Assembly: GCA_050908895.1 (NCBI GenBank)
Contig: CP171222.1
Span: 496,001-560,000, forward strand
Direction of reading: 5' to 3'
DNA from: S5-A14a sp050908895
GTDB taxonomy: Bacteria > Bacillota > Clostridia > Peptostreptococcales > Anaerovoracaceae
Length of the DNA: 64,000 nucleotides
A program made the position numbers and the translations under genes. Of this stretch, positions 1-8,328 are shown in pieces (the stretch's first letter is position 1; each line of letters opens with the position of its first letter). The notes under the pieces were generated by a model that was not told the DNA's origin, did not search any database, and worked only from the letters and a program-made list of their open reading frames with translations.

Positions 1-48
1 TCAAATTCGACCTTGTCTTTTGACTTAGAGAAAACATTATAACTAATT

Positions 49-2451
49 TTACTCACGGTTTTTCAATGCTTCTGCATAGTTTATTTTTGAAATTGAATAC
101 ATCTGGAATAGATTAACTATAAAGTACACAACTAGAGTTGATCCAAATGCTTTTAGAAACATTTCATTAGTAATTTCCATTTCAAAATATCCTGCAAATT
201 TACTGAAAGCAACAAAGGAAATGTAGCCCATTAGTTTCTTTTGAATTGGCCAGCCAATTATAAAAGATAAAATCAGAACAACTGTGGCGGGTCTAAGGTA
301 TATTAAATTAATTTCTCTGTTGGTATATCCCAAAATCTTCAAATAAGCGATAGAAAGTCTGCTTTTATTTATAACTATTTTTATTAATATAGACATAAAA
401 ATAAAGAAAAATCCTAAGGAAGAATACAAGAAAATATCTATCATAGGTCCCATAATTTTTTTTAGAGTTTTACCTATGTCGGTCATAGTTTCTTTATCAA
501 TTACTTTTAAAATATATTTTTCTTTTATATCAAGTTTATTATTACTAAGATATCCATTAAAGTAAACTGAATTTTGATCCAATGTTCTGTTTAAATTTTC
601 CCTTGTAAAAAATGCAGTAAGTGTAGGTTCGTAATGGTAGACGGAAGAGATTCTATATTTATTTGTTTTACCAGTAATTTCATTCTTTATAGAGATATAT
701 TCTCCGATTTCTTTTTTTGATTTTTTTGCAAGACCGTGACTGATAACAACTTCATTTGGATTATTGGATATATGTAAATTTTTGAAATAACTGCTGTTAT
801 CCGAAACGCCTAAAGTAACTATTTCTTCGTTACTCTCTCGGATTTTCATATAAACAGAGCCTGATGATATGGTTATTTTTTCTGGATTTTTATTTATTTT
901 CTTTCTTTGCACTTCGCTTAAAACTGCTTTATCGTCAACAGGGAGACCATCTTCAAACTCAGTATTAGTAATTGATACAGGATTTTTAAGGATGTACTGG
1001 TATCTGCTTACAAGTCCTTCAGATGAGATTTTGCTGAATTTATCAAAGGTAGGTGAAGTTGCAAAGGCATAGTATAGCAAAAGTGATATGACGAAGATTC
1101 CTATTGCCATAACAAAATAGTCGCCTGCACTACTGATCATTATTCTAAGTCTAAACCGTGTTTCAAATCCTCTATTTTTAGATAATGTAATATTTTTACG
1201 CTTCTTATTTGAGCGTGTGCGGTTTAAAAAAGCAAGGGGACTATGTCTTAAACTTTTATAAATATATAAAAAGTTTATTAAAAGCACGATAAAAATAGGA
1301 AATATAGTGGTCAATATAAATGCATTACTATTGAATAGCGGTGAAAATTTAGGCAGATTGAAGGTATTATAGTAAACTGATGCATAAGGTTTTATCAGGA
1401 GTGTATAACCAAGAATATTCCCTAAGATGGCAGCACAAAAAGTTACTAAGGCAGGTAATGCCATGTAATAGATCATAATTTCACTTTTTCTGTATCCTGT
1501 GGAAAGCAGGGTGCCTATAATTTCAGATTCTTCATCGATTTTGTTAGAAGAATCAACTGCAAATATAAAGGCAATAAGAATGACCATTAGAGTGCTTAGA
1601 ACCATCATCATAGGCCTATCACCTCCCATATCATCCATCATATAGGTAATGCATTTGTTGTTGAGGGCTTTCATAGAACCTAAAAATATGCCACTTTTAC
1701 CGGCAATTCTAGTTATACTATCTTCAATGGATTTTCTATTTCCCTCAATGGCTTTCGAAGGATGGATAGGTTTAGCATCGCTTTCAGTTCTCTGCTCGTA
1801 ACTCAGTTTTGGGTCATTAAACCTGTAAGAAACTTGATAAACTGTTTTATTTTCATTGAACTTTAATGCCAAATCTTTCGAAACAAGGCCAACACCAAAA
1901 TCAATATTATCAAACATAAAATCGCTATTTTTCTCAAAAGGAGAATTATAATCAGGACTAACATAGGAGCCAACGACCTTTAGATTTCTTTCTTTTGAGT
2001 CAGCAAAATAGTCTGAAGAGAAGAGTATTTTGTCTCCCAATGCAATGTGGTTATTCTTGATATAATTAGTGCTAAGAGCTATTTCATTATCTTTCTCCGC
2101 AAGTCTACCAGAATTTAAGATAGGCAAGTTAATATTCTTTCTATTACCATATAGTCTGATAGTTTGATTATGAGGAAGTTTGGCATCTATTCTATACATT
2201 TTTTCTAAAAAAATACCATTTTTAGAAAGCTCATGCTCAAATTGCGATGATATTGGCATTCCAAAATAAATTTGCCCATCTTCAACATTACCTTGCTTCA
2301 TTAGGTATTGATTTCTATTGGCTGTACTCTCTGATACTACGAAGAACCCGGATGTGACCGAAATCATCATGGTTAAAAGTAAAAATAAAGCAAAGTTTCT
2401 AAAAAAATTTTTTATCAAAACTCTAGACACTTTTTTTATTAATATCTTCAT
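49..2451 (-). CDS. FtsX-type ABC transporter permease
   Basis: An 800-residue membrane protein with the MacB/FtsX permease layout. It has one N-terminal membrane segment (about 19-39), a large extracytoplasmic domain (about 40-275), a cluster of three segments (about 281-299, 329-352, 377-398), then a second copy of the arrangement: a segment near 445-461, another outside domain, and three segments after about 672. Duplicated FtsX cores of this size are typical of permeases that work with a LolD/MacB-like ATPase on lipids, peptides or antimicrobial compounds. The ATPase gene lies immediately upstream on the same strand, 21 bases away, so the two form an operon. The substrate cannot be read from the sequence. 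The ATG is preceded by an AAGAGGATAAGTCC-type ribosome site. Confidence 0.88.
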   Translation of the reverse strand: MKILIKKVSRVLIKNFFRNFALFLLLTMMISVTSGFFVVSESTANRNQYLMKQGNVEDGQIYFGMPISSQFEHELSKNGIFLEKMYRIDAKLPHNQTIRLYGNRKNINLPILNSGRLAEKDNEIALSTNYIKNNHIALGDKILFSSDYFADSKERNLKVVGSYVSPDYNSPFEKNSDFMFDNIDFGVGLVSKDLALKFNENKTVYQVSYRFNDPKLSYEQRTESDAKPIHPSKAIEGNRKSIEDSITRIAGKSGIFLGSMKALNNKCITYMMDDMGGDRPMMMVLSTLMVILIAFIFAVDSSNKIDEESEIIGTLLSTGYRKSEIMIYYMALPALVTFCAAILGNILGYTLLIKPYASVYYNTFNLPKFSPLFNSNAFILTTIFPIFIVLLINFLYIYKSLRHSPLAFLNRTRSNKKRKNITLSKNRGFETRFRLRIMISSAGDYFVMAIGIFVISLLLYYAFATSPTFDKFSKISSEGLVSRYQYILKNPVSITNTEFEDGLPVDDKAVLSEVQRKKINKNPEKITISSGSVYMKIRESNEEIVTLGVSDNSSYFKNLHISNNPNEVVISHGLAKKSKKEIGEYISIKNEITGKTNKYRISSVYHYEPTLTAFFTRENLNRTLDQNSVYFNGYLSNNKLDIKEKYILKVIDKETMTDIGKTLKKIMGPMIDIFLYSSLGFFFIFMSILIKIVINKSRLSIAYLKILGYTNREINLIYLRPATVVLILSFIIGWPIQKKLMGYISFVAFSKFAGYFEMEITNEMFLKAFGSTLVVYFIVNLFQMYSISKINYAEALKNRE

Positions 2452-2472
2452 GGACTTATCCTCTTTTTTTAA

Positions 2473-3171
2473 TTACCATTCTAGGTCTTCAACTTGGCAG
2501 ATATGTTGATTAACGATATTTTTTTGTATTTTACCATCTCTTAATCTGATGGTTCTATGGGCTAATTTTGATATAGCCTCATTGTGGGTGGCTATTATAA
2601 TCGTTGTATTTAATTCTTGATTGATTTTGCTTATTAATGAGAGGATGTCTTTAGATGTTTTGTAATCTAGTGCTCCTGTGGGTTCATCACATATAAGCAA
2701 CTGAGGCATTTTAATTAAAGCTCTCCCGATGGCGCACCTTTGTTGCTGCCCACCGGATAATTGATTAGGAAGTTTATTTTGATGTTCCTTTAGACCTAAA
2801 TCATTTAATAGTTGGTCTAGATTCATTGAGCTTGAGACTATTGCGGACCCTATTTCTATATTCTCTCTTACATTTAAGTCAGGAATAAGGTTATAAAATT
2901 GAAAAATAAAGCCTAAATGATTTCGTCTGTATTCTCCAACTTTTTTTTCGTTAAGTATTGCAATATTTTCTCCGTTAATTATAATGTCACCTTTATCAAC
3001 TTTTTCAAGCCCACCTATTGCATTTAAAAGAGTGGATTTTCCTGAGCCGGATGGGCCTAAAAGGCTGCATATTTGGCCCTTTTCTATTTCAAAGGAGATG
3101 TTGTCAAGAACCTTTATTTTATTATCTTTTTCGCCATATGATTTGGTTAAGTTTTTTATTTTAACAAACAT
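2473..3171 (-). CDS. ABC transporter ATP-binding protein (LolD/MacB type)
   Basis: The ATPase partner of the downstream FtsX-type permease. Walker A GPSGSGKST is at residues 39-47, the signature LSGGQQQR at 138-145 and Walker B LLICDEP at 158-164, followed by the TGALD D-loop typical of the LolD/MacB/FtsE group. At 232 residues it is the normal length for a stand-alone nucleotide-binding subunit. The open frame extends ten codons further upstream, but the ATG at 3171 has a GGGAGG site eight bases before it, so I start there. A well-spaced minus-strand promoter sits at 3208-3236. The gene is first in a two-gene operon. An export or lipoprotein-release type role is inferred from family only. 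Confidence 0.9.
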   Translation of the reverse strand: MFVKIKNLTKSYGEKDNKIKVLDNISFEIEKGQICSLLGPSGSGKSTLLNAIGGLEKVDKGDIIINGENIAILNEKKVGEYRRNHLGFIFQFYNLIPDLNVRENIEIGSAIVSSSMNLDQLLNDLGLKEHQNKLPNQLSGGQQQRCAIGRALIKMPQLLICDEPTGALDYKTSKDILSLISKINQELNTTIIIATHNEAISKLAHRTIRLRDGKIQKNIVNQHICQVEDLEW

Positions 3172-3190
3172 ATAAATCCCTCCCGTAAAC

Positions 3191-3204
3191 CGTGTTAGCA
3201 CACG
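3191..3204. promoter_or_regulatory. small inverted repeat in the ABC-operon leader, possible operator
   Basis: CGTGTTAGCACACG contains CGTG and CACG arms around TTAGCA. It lies between the predicted minus-strand start point (about 3201) and the ATPase ribosome site, where a repressor could act. No regulator family can be named from it. Confidence 0.25.
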
Positions 3205-3207
3205 CTT

Positions 3208-3236
3208 ACTATACTACTGTAGGGGAATATTTGCAA
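3208..3236 (-). promoter_or_regulatory. promoter of the ABC ATPase/permease operon
   Basis: On the minus strand TTGCAA (3236-3231) and TATAGT (3213-3208) are separated by exactly 17 bases. This matches the sigma-A consensus at 4/6 and 5/6 positions. The predicted start point is near 3201, giving a leader of about 30 bases before the ATG at 3171. Confidence 0.55.
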
Positions 3237-3286
3237 TACCATTTATGTTAAATAATATATAGATTATAAAAATTGTGGTACATTCA

Positions 3287-4261
3287 TTACCTAAATCCCA
3301 CGGTTCTCCTCATATCCCTCGGATAGACACCCTTATATTTTTTGAAACAAGCACTAAATTTGCTGTGAGAAGAATAACCAACAGCTTCGGCGATATCCTT
3401 GATTTTGAGAGAAGAATTCACAATTAGAGTCTCAGCTATATTCATACGTTTTCTTTGAGTGTATTCTGTAATGCTGGACTGATATTTTTGCTTAAATAAA
3501 TTTTTAAGCTTTGTTCCGCTCATCATGGAAATTTTCTCGAGAGTTGATTGGGATACATTTATAGCATAGTGATCATCCAAGTATTTTGCTACATTTTCAA
3601 GGGCTTTATCATCTTCTATTGAGATGGAAAGCTCTTTTTTATTTATAAAAGCATCTATAATTATGCTAACCCATTCTCGAGCCTTTGCTTCAAAGAAAAT
3701 TTCAGCAGCCGGAGATTTCATTTTGCACGCTAAAATATCTTTTGCTAAAGGTTCTAAGGCCTTTGTAACAAAAGAGCTGTTGTTCATGAAGACATCGGCA
3801 CAAGAAATAGCTGATTGGGTATTAAGCGCATTAAGGCAAGAATAAATCATCTTCTTTTTAAAATTAATTCCAACGCTTAGATAAATAGAATTTTCATGGT
3901 GCAAAAATCTGTAGTCTTCTTTCAAATTATCAACATCCAAAACGTATAAGGAGTTGGAGGATAGAGTTTGATAGGGATTAAAGCATTCTCCGCTAGCCGA
4001 AATCATGTAGGAGCTACAAAATGACATGAACTTTCGCATTTTAGATAAACTATTATCGTGAAGATTTCTGTGAATAAGCTCTTTTTTTATAAAAAAATCA
4101 TGAATGTCTATAATAAAGTTTTCCGTCTCATAGAACCAGTAAATACCATCAAATATCTCGTTTGATACACAAAAAGAATGTCCAGCATCGCTGTACTTCT
4201 TACAGGTTTCGCTCTCATCTACACCTACGTATTCTCTTACAAATTCATAGAAACTATCCAT
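3287..4261 (-). CDS. AraC-family transcriptional regulator
   Basis: A 324-residue regulator. The C-terminal 100 residues carry the two helix-turn-helix units of the AraC/XylS family, including the second-helix block with IKDIAEAVGYSSHSKFSACF followed by the family signature KKYKGVYPRDMR. The N-terminal two thirds has no obvious cupin signature and is presumably the effector domain. The gene is divergent from two ABC half-exporters (4495-7928), the arrangement seen for YbtA-like regulators beside YbtP/YbtQ-like transporters in Clostridia, so it probably controls them. The ATG at 4261 follows GGGAGGAA by five bases; an in-frame TTG one codon earlier is less likely. It could also influence the ABC operon at 49-3171, which lies downstream on the same strand but has its own promoter. 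Confidence 0.9.
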   Translation of the reverse strand: MDSFYEFVREYVGVDESETCKKYSDAGHSFCVSNEIFDGIYWFYETENFIIDIHDFFIKKELIHRNLHDNSLSKMRKFMSFCSSYMISASGECFNPYQTLSSNSLYVLDVDNLKEDYRFLHHENSIYLSVGINFKKKMIYSCLNALNTQSAISCADVFMNNSSFVTKALEPLAKDILACKMKSPAAEIFFEAKAREWVSIIIDAFINKKELSISIEDDKALENVAKYLDDHYAINVSQSTLEKISMMSGTKLKNLFKQKYQSSITEYTQRKRMNIAETLIVNSSLKIKDIAEAVGYSSHSKFSACFKKYKGVYPRDMRRTVGFR

Positions 4262-4293
4262 CAAAATTCCTCCCTATACAGCAAAATAGCCCG

Positions 4294-4316
4294 ATTAGAC
4301 AATATCCCTATTAGAC
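4294..4316 (+). promoter_or_regulatory. direct repeat in the araC/ABC divergent region
   Basis: ATTAGAC occurs at 4294-4300 and again at 4310-4316, a 16-base period. It lies between the AraC start codon and the plus-strand promoter at 4335. AraC proteins bind direct repeats, so this is a candidate operator, but seven-base repeats in AT-rich DNA are weak evidence. Confidence 0.3.
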
Positions 4317-4334
4317 TTTGTTAGTCATAGCTAA

Positions 4335-4363
4335 TTGTAGCACGCTCACTGAGGTGTTACAAT
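4335..4363 (+). promoter_or_regulatory. promoter of the ABC half-exporter pair
   Basis: TTGTAG (4335-4340), a 17-base spacer, then TACAAT (4358-4363). The predicted start near 4370 gives a leader of roughly 125 bases before the ATG at 4495. The leader carries a short CCCA/TGGG hairpin near 4423-4441; I do not recognise a riboswitch in it. Confidence 0.5.
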
Positions 4364-4494
4364 AGCACCCATAGAAAATATACTAGAAAATGAGGCTGCA
4401 ATTTGACAGACTATTAAACAAAAATCCCAATAAAGATGGGAGATGCCTACCGGGGGCAGTATATTTTATTAAAAATATAAAGGAGGTTCTAAAA

Positions 4495-6234
4495 ATGATT
4501 TACAAAAAATTACAAGAATACGTGCCGGAAAAAATCTATTTAGGATATTTGGGGGTTTTCTTGAGCATGCTCTCGTCAGGCTTTATAGTGATGACCTACT
4601 GGTACTTATTCAGATTTTTGAACAGCGTGCTAGTTGAACAAAATACTGGTGAGGCAACGGAGATGGCCACATATGCCATAGGATTTTTGCTAGCAAATGC
4701 AGTGGTGTATTTTTCTAGTCTATGGGCAACGCATTTACTGGCATTCAGGCTTGAAACCAATCTAAAAAAGTGGGGGATAGACAATTTATTAAATGCATCT
4801 TTTGCATTTTACGATAAGACGGAGTCAGGAAAAATTCGTAAAATCTTAGATGACAACACGGTTTTGACCCATATGAGCGTTGCACATTTAATCCCCGACT
4901 TGTCTGCAGCGGTGTTTACTCCGACATTTGCTTTGGTTTTGGCTTTTATAGTGGACTACAGACTGGGAATTTTATTTGTTCTAACTATTATCGTTGGAGG
5001 ACTTATTGGAAAAGGAATGATGGGGGAACAAGAATTCATGGGGAAATACATGAAAGCTCAAGAAAGGATGAATTCCGGAGCAGTGGAGTACGTAAGGGGA
5101 ATGAGCGTCCTTAAAATCTTCAAGGCCAATATTAAGTCTCTAAAGGAATTTTATCAATCCATCGTGGAATATGCGGAAATGGCTCACTCCTACAGTATGA
5201 GCTGTAGAGTACCTTATGTTATATTTCAAGTGTTTTTTAACAGCTTTTTTTTAATTATGATACCTTGTGCAATCTACTTTATGACCCAAGGCGAAGATAA
5301 ATATGAGTTAATTGCAAAAATAATATTTTATGTATCGTTTTGTGGTGTAATATTTGGAGCATTTATGAAGATTATGTACGTATCCATGTATCAGTATCAG
5401 GCTAATTCTGCCATTGAAAAAATAGAAAACTTATTTGTCGATATGAAGGACAATGCTTTAACGCAGGGTGGTGCCACGGAAATGACAGGGTGCGATATAA
5501 CTTTTGACAATGTCAGCTTTGGATATGAAGATAAAATGATTTTAAAAGGCCTATCCTTTAAGTTAGATCAAGGGAAAACCTATGCATTAGTCGGTGCGTC
5601 TGGCAGTGGGAAATCGACGATTGTAAAACTTATATCCGGATTTTATCCTGTAAACGAAGGCAGAATTCTAATTGGAGAGCATGCTCTTAACGAATACACC
5701 GAAAACGCTATTGTAAGTAATATTGCAAATGTATTTCAGGATTCAAGACTATTTAAAATGTCAATATTTGATAATGTAAAAATCGGGAATAAAAATGCAG
5801 CCCGTGATGAGGTGATGAAAGCCTTGGAATTGGCTCAATGCAATGAAATATTAGATAAGTTTCCGGAAAGAGAAAATGTGGTAATAGGCTCTAGAGGTGT
5901 TTATCTTTCAGGAGGAGAAACTCAGAGGATTGCCATAGCCAGAGCCATACTAAAAGATGCAAAAATTATAATTTTGGATGAGGCCAGTGCAGCTGCAGAC
6001 CCGGAAAATGAATATGAATTACAAAAGGCTTTCTCAAATTTGATGAGAGGTAAAACGGTAATTATGATAGCTCACAGGTTAAGTTCTATAAGAAATGTTG
6101 ATGAAATTCTAGTTGTTGAGGATGGATCAATTATTGAGCGAGGAAGTGACAAAGATCTCATGGCAAGGGATTCAAAATATAGGGGTTTCCAAGAAAAATT
6201 CCAAAAGGCGAATGAATGGAGGGTAAGCAAATGA
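4495..6234 (+). CDS. ABC transporter half-exporter (membrane plus ATPase domains), first of pair
   Basis: A 579-residue type IV (exporter-fold) half-transporter. Membrane segments fill about residues 15-330. The ATPase domain has Walker A GASGSGKST at 367-375, the signature LSGGETQR at 471-478 and Walker B IIILDEAS followed by the H-loop histidine in IMIAHRLSS. The start was chosen at the ATG after AAAGGAGGTTCT; the frame is open 35 codons further upstream but without a ribosome site. It overlaps the next gene by four bases (ATGA), which implies coupled translation and a heterodimeric transporter. Similar AraC-plus-two-ABC loci include iron-siderophore importers of the YbtPQ/IrtAB kind and drug exporters; sequence alone does not decide which. 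Confidence 0.9.
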   Translation: MIYKKLQEYVPEKIYLGYLGVFLSMLSSGFIVMTYWYLFRFLNSVLVEQNTGEATEMATYAIGFLLANAVVYFSSLWATHLLAFRLETNLKKWGIDNLLNASFAFYDKTESGKIRKILDDNTVLTHMSVAHLIPDLSAAVFTPTFALVLAFIVDYRLGILFVLTIIVGGLIGKGMMGEQEFMGKYMKAQERMNSGAVEYVRGMSVLKIFKANIKSLKEFYQSIVEYAEMAHSYSMSCRVPYVIFQVFFNSFFLIMIPCAIYFMTQGEDKYELIAKIIFYVSFCGVIFGAFMKIMYVSMYQYQANSAIEKIENLFVDMKDNALTQGGATEMTGCDITFDNVSFGYEDKMILKGLSFKLDQGKTYALVGASGSGKSTIVKLISGFYPVNEGRILIGEHALNEYTENAIVSNIANVFQDSRLFKMSIFDNVKIGNKNAARDEVMKALELAQCNEILDKFPERENVVIGSRGVYLSGGETQRIAIARAILKDAKIIILDEASAAADPENEYELQKAFSNLMRGKTVIMIAHRLSSIRNVDEILVVEDGSIIERGSDKDLMARDSKYRGFQEKFQKANEWRVSK

Positions 6235-7928
6235 ATTATATAAGAAATAAGTTTGCCCTGACGGAAAAGGGCGCAAGAGGTGTAATTAAGGCTACGGGTG
6301 CAACGATACTTGTAAATTGTTCCTATATGGCAGCTGTGATGATAATCCTATATTTTGTTGATAATATTCTTAAAGGAAGAGAACTAGGTATGGGGATATA
6401 TATTGGTATAAGCCTTGTAGTTATTGTTTTGATGTACATCTTCCTAGATATTGAGTACAGGAATACCTATAACACGACCTATGGAGAAGCAAAGGATTTG
6501 AGACTGGCTATAGCCGATCAATTAAAGAAAATGCCGATCTCTTACTACTCAAAACATGATATATCTGACATTGCTCAGACTATAATGCAGGATGTTCTCG
6601 ACCTGGAACACGGCGTTTCCCATGCTATACCAAGAGCTATCGGGACAGCAATTTTTTTAGTAGCAATCATCATTATGATGTTCCTGTCTAACTGGCAGCT
6701 GGCTTTGGCTTCCTTAACTCCCATGTTAATGGGAATAATACTGGTTATTATATCGAAAAATAGCCAAAAATTCTGGACTGCTAAATTCTTTTGGAATCTG
6801 AGAGAAAATGCAGAAATTTTCCAGGAAAGTATAGAACTCCGGCAGGAGATAAAAAGCTACGGCATTGGAAAAGAAAAGCGAGAAGAAGTTCATAGGTCCC
6901 TTGAAGACAGCGAGAAAATGCACATTAAAGCAGAGCTTAAGCAGGCATTACCTATGCTAAGCTCCGTCTCAGTGATTAAATTTTCAGTGGGAGCAGTTAT
7001 CTTTATTGGGGCAACTTTACTTACAAAAGATCTGGTAGATTTGGTATTTGTTATCGGTTTTTTACTTGGAACTGTAAGGCTAATCGATGGAGTTGCTATC
7101 ATGGAAGAATCCTTTGCTGAGCTGTTTTTCATCGATGCTAGAACCAAGAGGATCAAGGAGCTGAATGAAGCGAAGCTGCAGACAGGAGAAGATGTCACCT
7201 TGAAAAGTTTTGATATAGCATTTAAAGATATTTCCTTTGGATACAACTTGGATGGGAAGGTTTTAGATCAGGTATCCTTTGTTGCAAAGCAGGGGGAAGT
7301 TACGGCTATTGTAGGCCCTTCAGGTTGCGGCAAGACCACGGTTCTTAGACTGGTATCAAGACTTTACGATTACGACACGGGAAGTATTGAAATTGACGGT
7401 CACGACATCAGCAAAATATCCACAGACTCCCTATTTGAAAAGGTTTCCATGGTTTTCCAGGATGTCACCCTGTTCAACGCTTCCGTTATGGAAAACATAA
7501 GAATAGGGCGTCAAGATGCTACGGACGAAGAAGTCATTGCAGCGGCTAAGGCGGCAAACTGTGATGACTTCATTATGAAACTTCCTAAAGGTTACGAAAC
7601 ATTGATAGGCGAAAATGGTAGCAAGCTGTCAGGTGGTGAAAGACAGAGAATTTCCATCGCAAGAGCATTTTTAAAGGATGCACCCATTTTGTTACTAGAT
7701 GAAATCAGCGCATCCCTAGATGTTGATAATGAAATGAAAATTCAGGAAAGCTTAAATAAGCTAATTGAGGGTAAGACTGTCATCATAGTTTCTCATAGAT
7801 TAAAGTCTATTGAGATGGCCGATAAAATAGTGGTAATGGACAGAGGCGAGATAAGTGCCCAGGGAACTCACAGAGAGCTCATGGAAAATCCCCTTTGTAT
7901 CAGAGACTTATCGAAAAATCAAATTTAA
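6231..7928 (+). CDS. ABC transporter half-exporter (membrane plus ATPase domains), second of pair
   Basis: The 565-residue partner of the preceding half-transporter. It has an N-terminal membrane domain (about 25-310) and an ATPase domain with Walker A GPSGCGKTT at 362-370, signature LSGGERQR at 466-473, and Walker B ILLLDEIS. Both ATPase sites in the pair look intact: each protein has the catalytic glutamate after Walker B and an H-loop histidine. The start is fixed by GGAGGG upstream and by the ATGA overlap with the previous stop codon. A YbtQ-like siderophore transporter or a drug exporter are the main alternatives. Confidence 0.9.
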   Translation: MNYIRNKFALTEKGARGVIKATGATILVNCSYMAAVMIILYFVDNILKGRELGMGIYIGISLVVIVLMYIFLDIEYRNTYNTTYGEAKDLRLAIADQLKKMPISYYSKHDISDIAQTIMQDVLDLEHGVSHAIPRAIGTAIFLVAIIIMMFLSNWQLALASLTPMLMGIILVIISKNSQKFWTAKFFWNLRENAEIFQESIELRQEIKSYGIGKEKREEVHRSLEDSEKMHIKAELKQALPMLSSVSVIKFSVGAVIFIGATLLTKDLVDLVFVIGFLLGTVRLIDGVAIMEESFAELFFIDARTKRIKELNEAKLQTGEDVTLKSFDIAFKDISFGYNLDGKVLDQVSFVAKQGEVTAIVGPSGCGKTTVLRLVSRLYDYDTGSIEIDGHDISKISTDSLFEKVSMVFQDVTLFNASVMENIRIGRQDATDEEVIAAAKAANCDDFIMKLPKGYETLIGENGSKLSGGERQRISIARAFLKDAPILLLDEISASLDVDNEMKIQESLNKLIEGKTVIIVSHRLKSIEMADKIVVMDRGEISAQGTHRELMENPLCIRDLSKNQI

Positions 7929-8204
7929 CGGAGAAATTCACGTATTAATAAAGGCTTGTGGAGGAAGAATATACGAGTTTGTGTAAAAACTCAAATAATG
8001 GCGTGATTAATTTCACCATTATTGAATTTAGCAAAAATGACATATTGACATTACATAATAAATTATATTCGTATTCTTATGCAAATCATACTAGTAGAAA
8101 GATTCTTAAAAGAATTGCAAGATAATGAAAAGATAAGACAAATAGGCGCAGGCCCTTCGACAAAATATGTCAGAAGATAGAAACTATGTAATAAAATCTC
8201 CTGC
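7929..8204 (+). other. intergenic stretch with possible gene remnant
   Basis: This is most of a 400-base gap before the EF-G-like gene. It contains an inverted repeat (AATAATGG and CCATTATT, about 7996-8024) that may end transcription of the ABC pair, and a possible gene remnant at 8079-8180 described separately. No intact gene is apparent. Confidence 0.5.
8079..8180 (+). pseudogene. possible C-terminal remnant of a winged-helix (AlbA/Fic-type) protein
   Basis: A 33-codon frame beginning MQIILVERFLKELQDNEK and ending IGAGPSTKYVRR. The pattern LKELQDNEKIRQIG followed by a small-residue turn and TKYV resembles the extreme C-terminus (final winged-helix strand pair) of Schlafen/AlbA-2 or Fic-type regulators. 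The frame has a stop codon at 8046 upstream and no ribosome site, so if the resemblance is real this is a decayed fragment. A chance frame is a serious alternative. Confidence 0.25.
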
Positions 8205-8233
8205 TTGTACCATAAATAAAAATTTGTTATAAT
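8205..8233 (+). promoter_or_regulatory. promoter of the EF-G-like gene
   Basis: TTGTAC (8205-8210), a 17-base spacer and a perfect TATAAT (8228-8233). The predicted leader to the ATG at 8329 is about 90 bases. Confidence 0.65.
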
Positions 8234-8328
8234 AGTGTCAATCGAAATTATTTAAATTTATGAATAATTCTGCAGCATATTATCATTTTAAAAAGTGCTG
8301 ACAAAATCTAAAACAGGAGGTCTTTTAT

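Noticed and set aside
4390..4494. Leader of the ABC pair considered as a riboswitch
   Set aside because: It has a short CCCA/TGGG hairpin and a GC-rich patch (CCGGGGGCAG), but I could not match it to the conserved core of any known riboswitch class.
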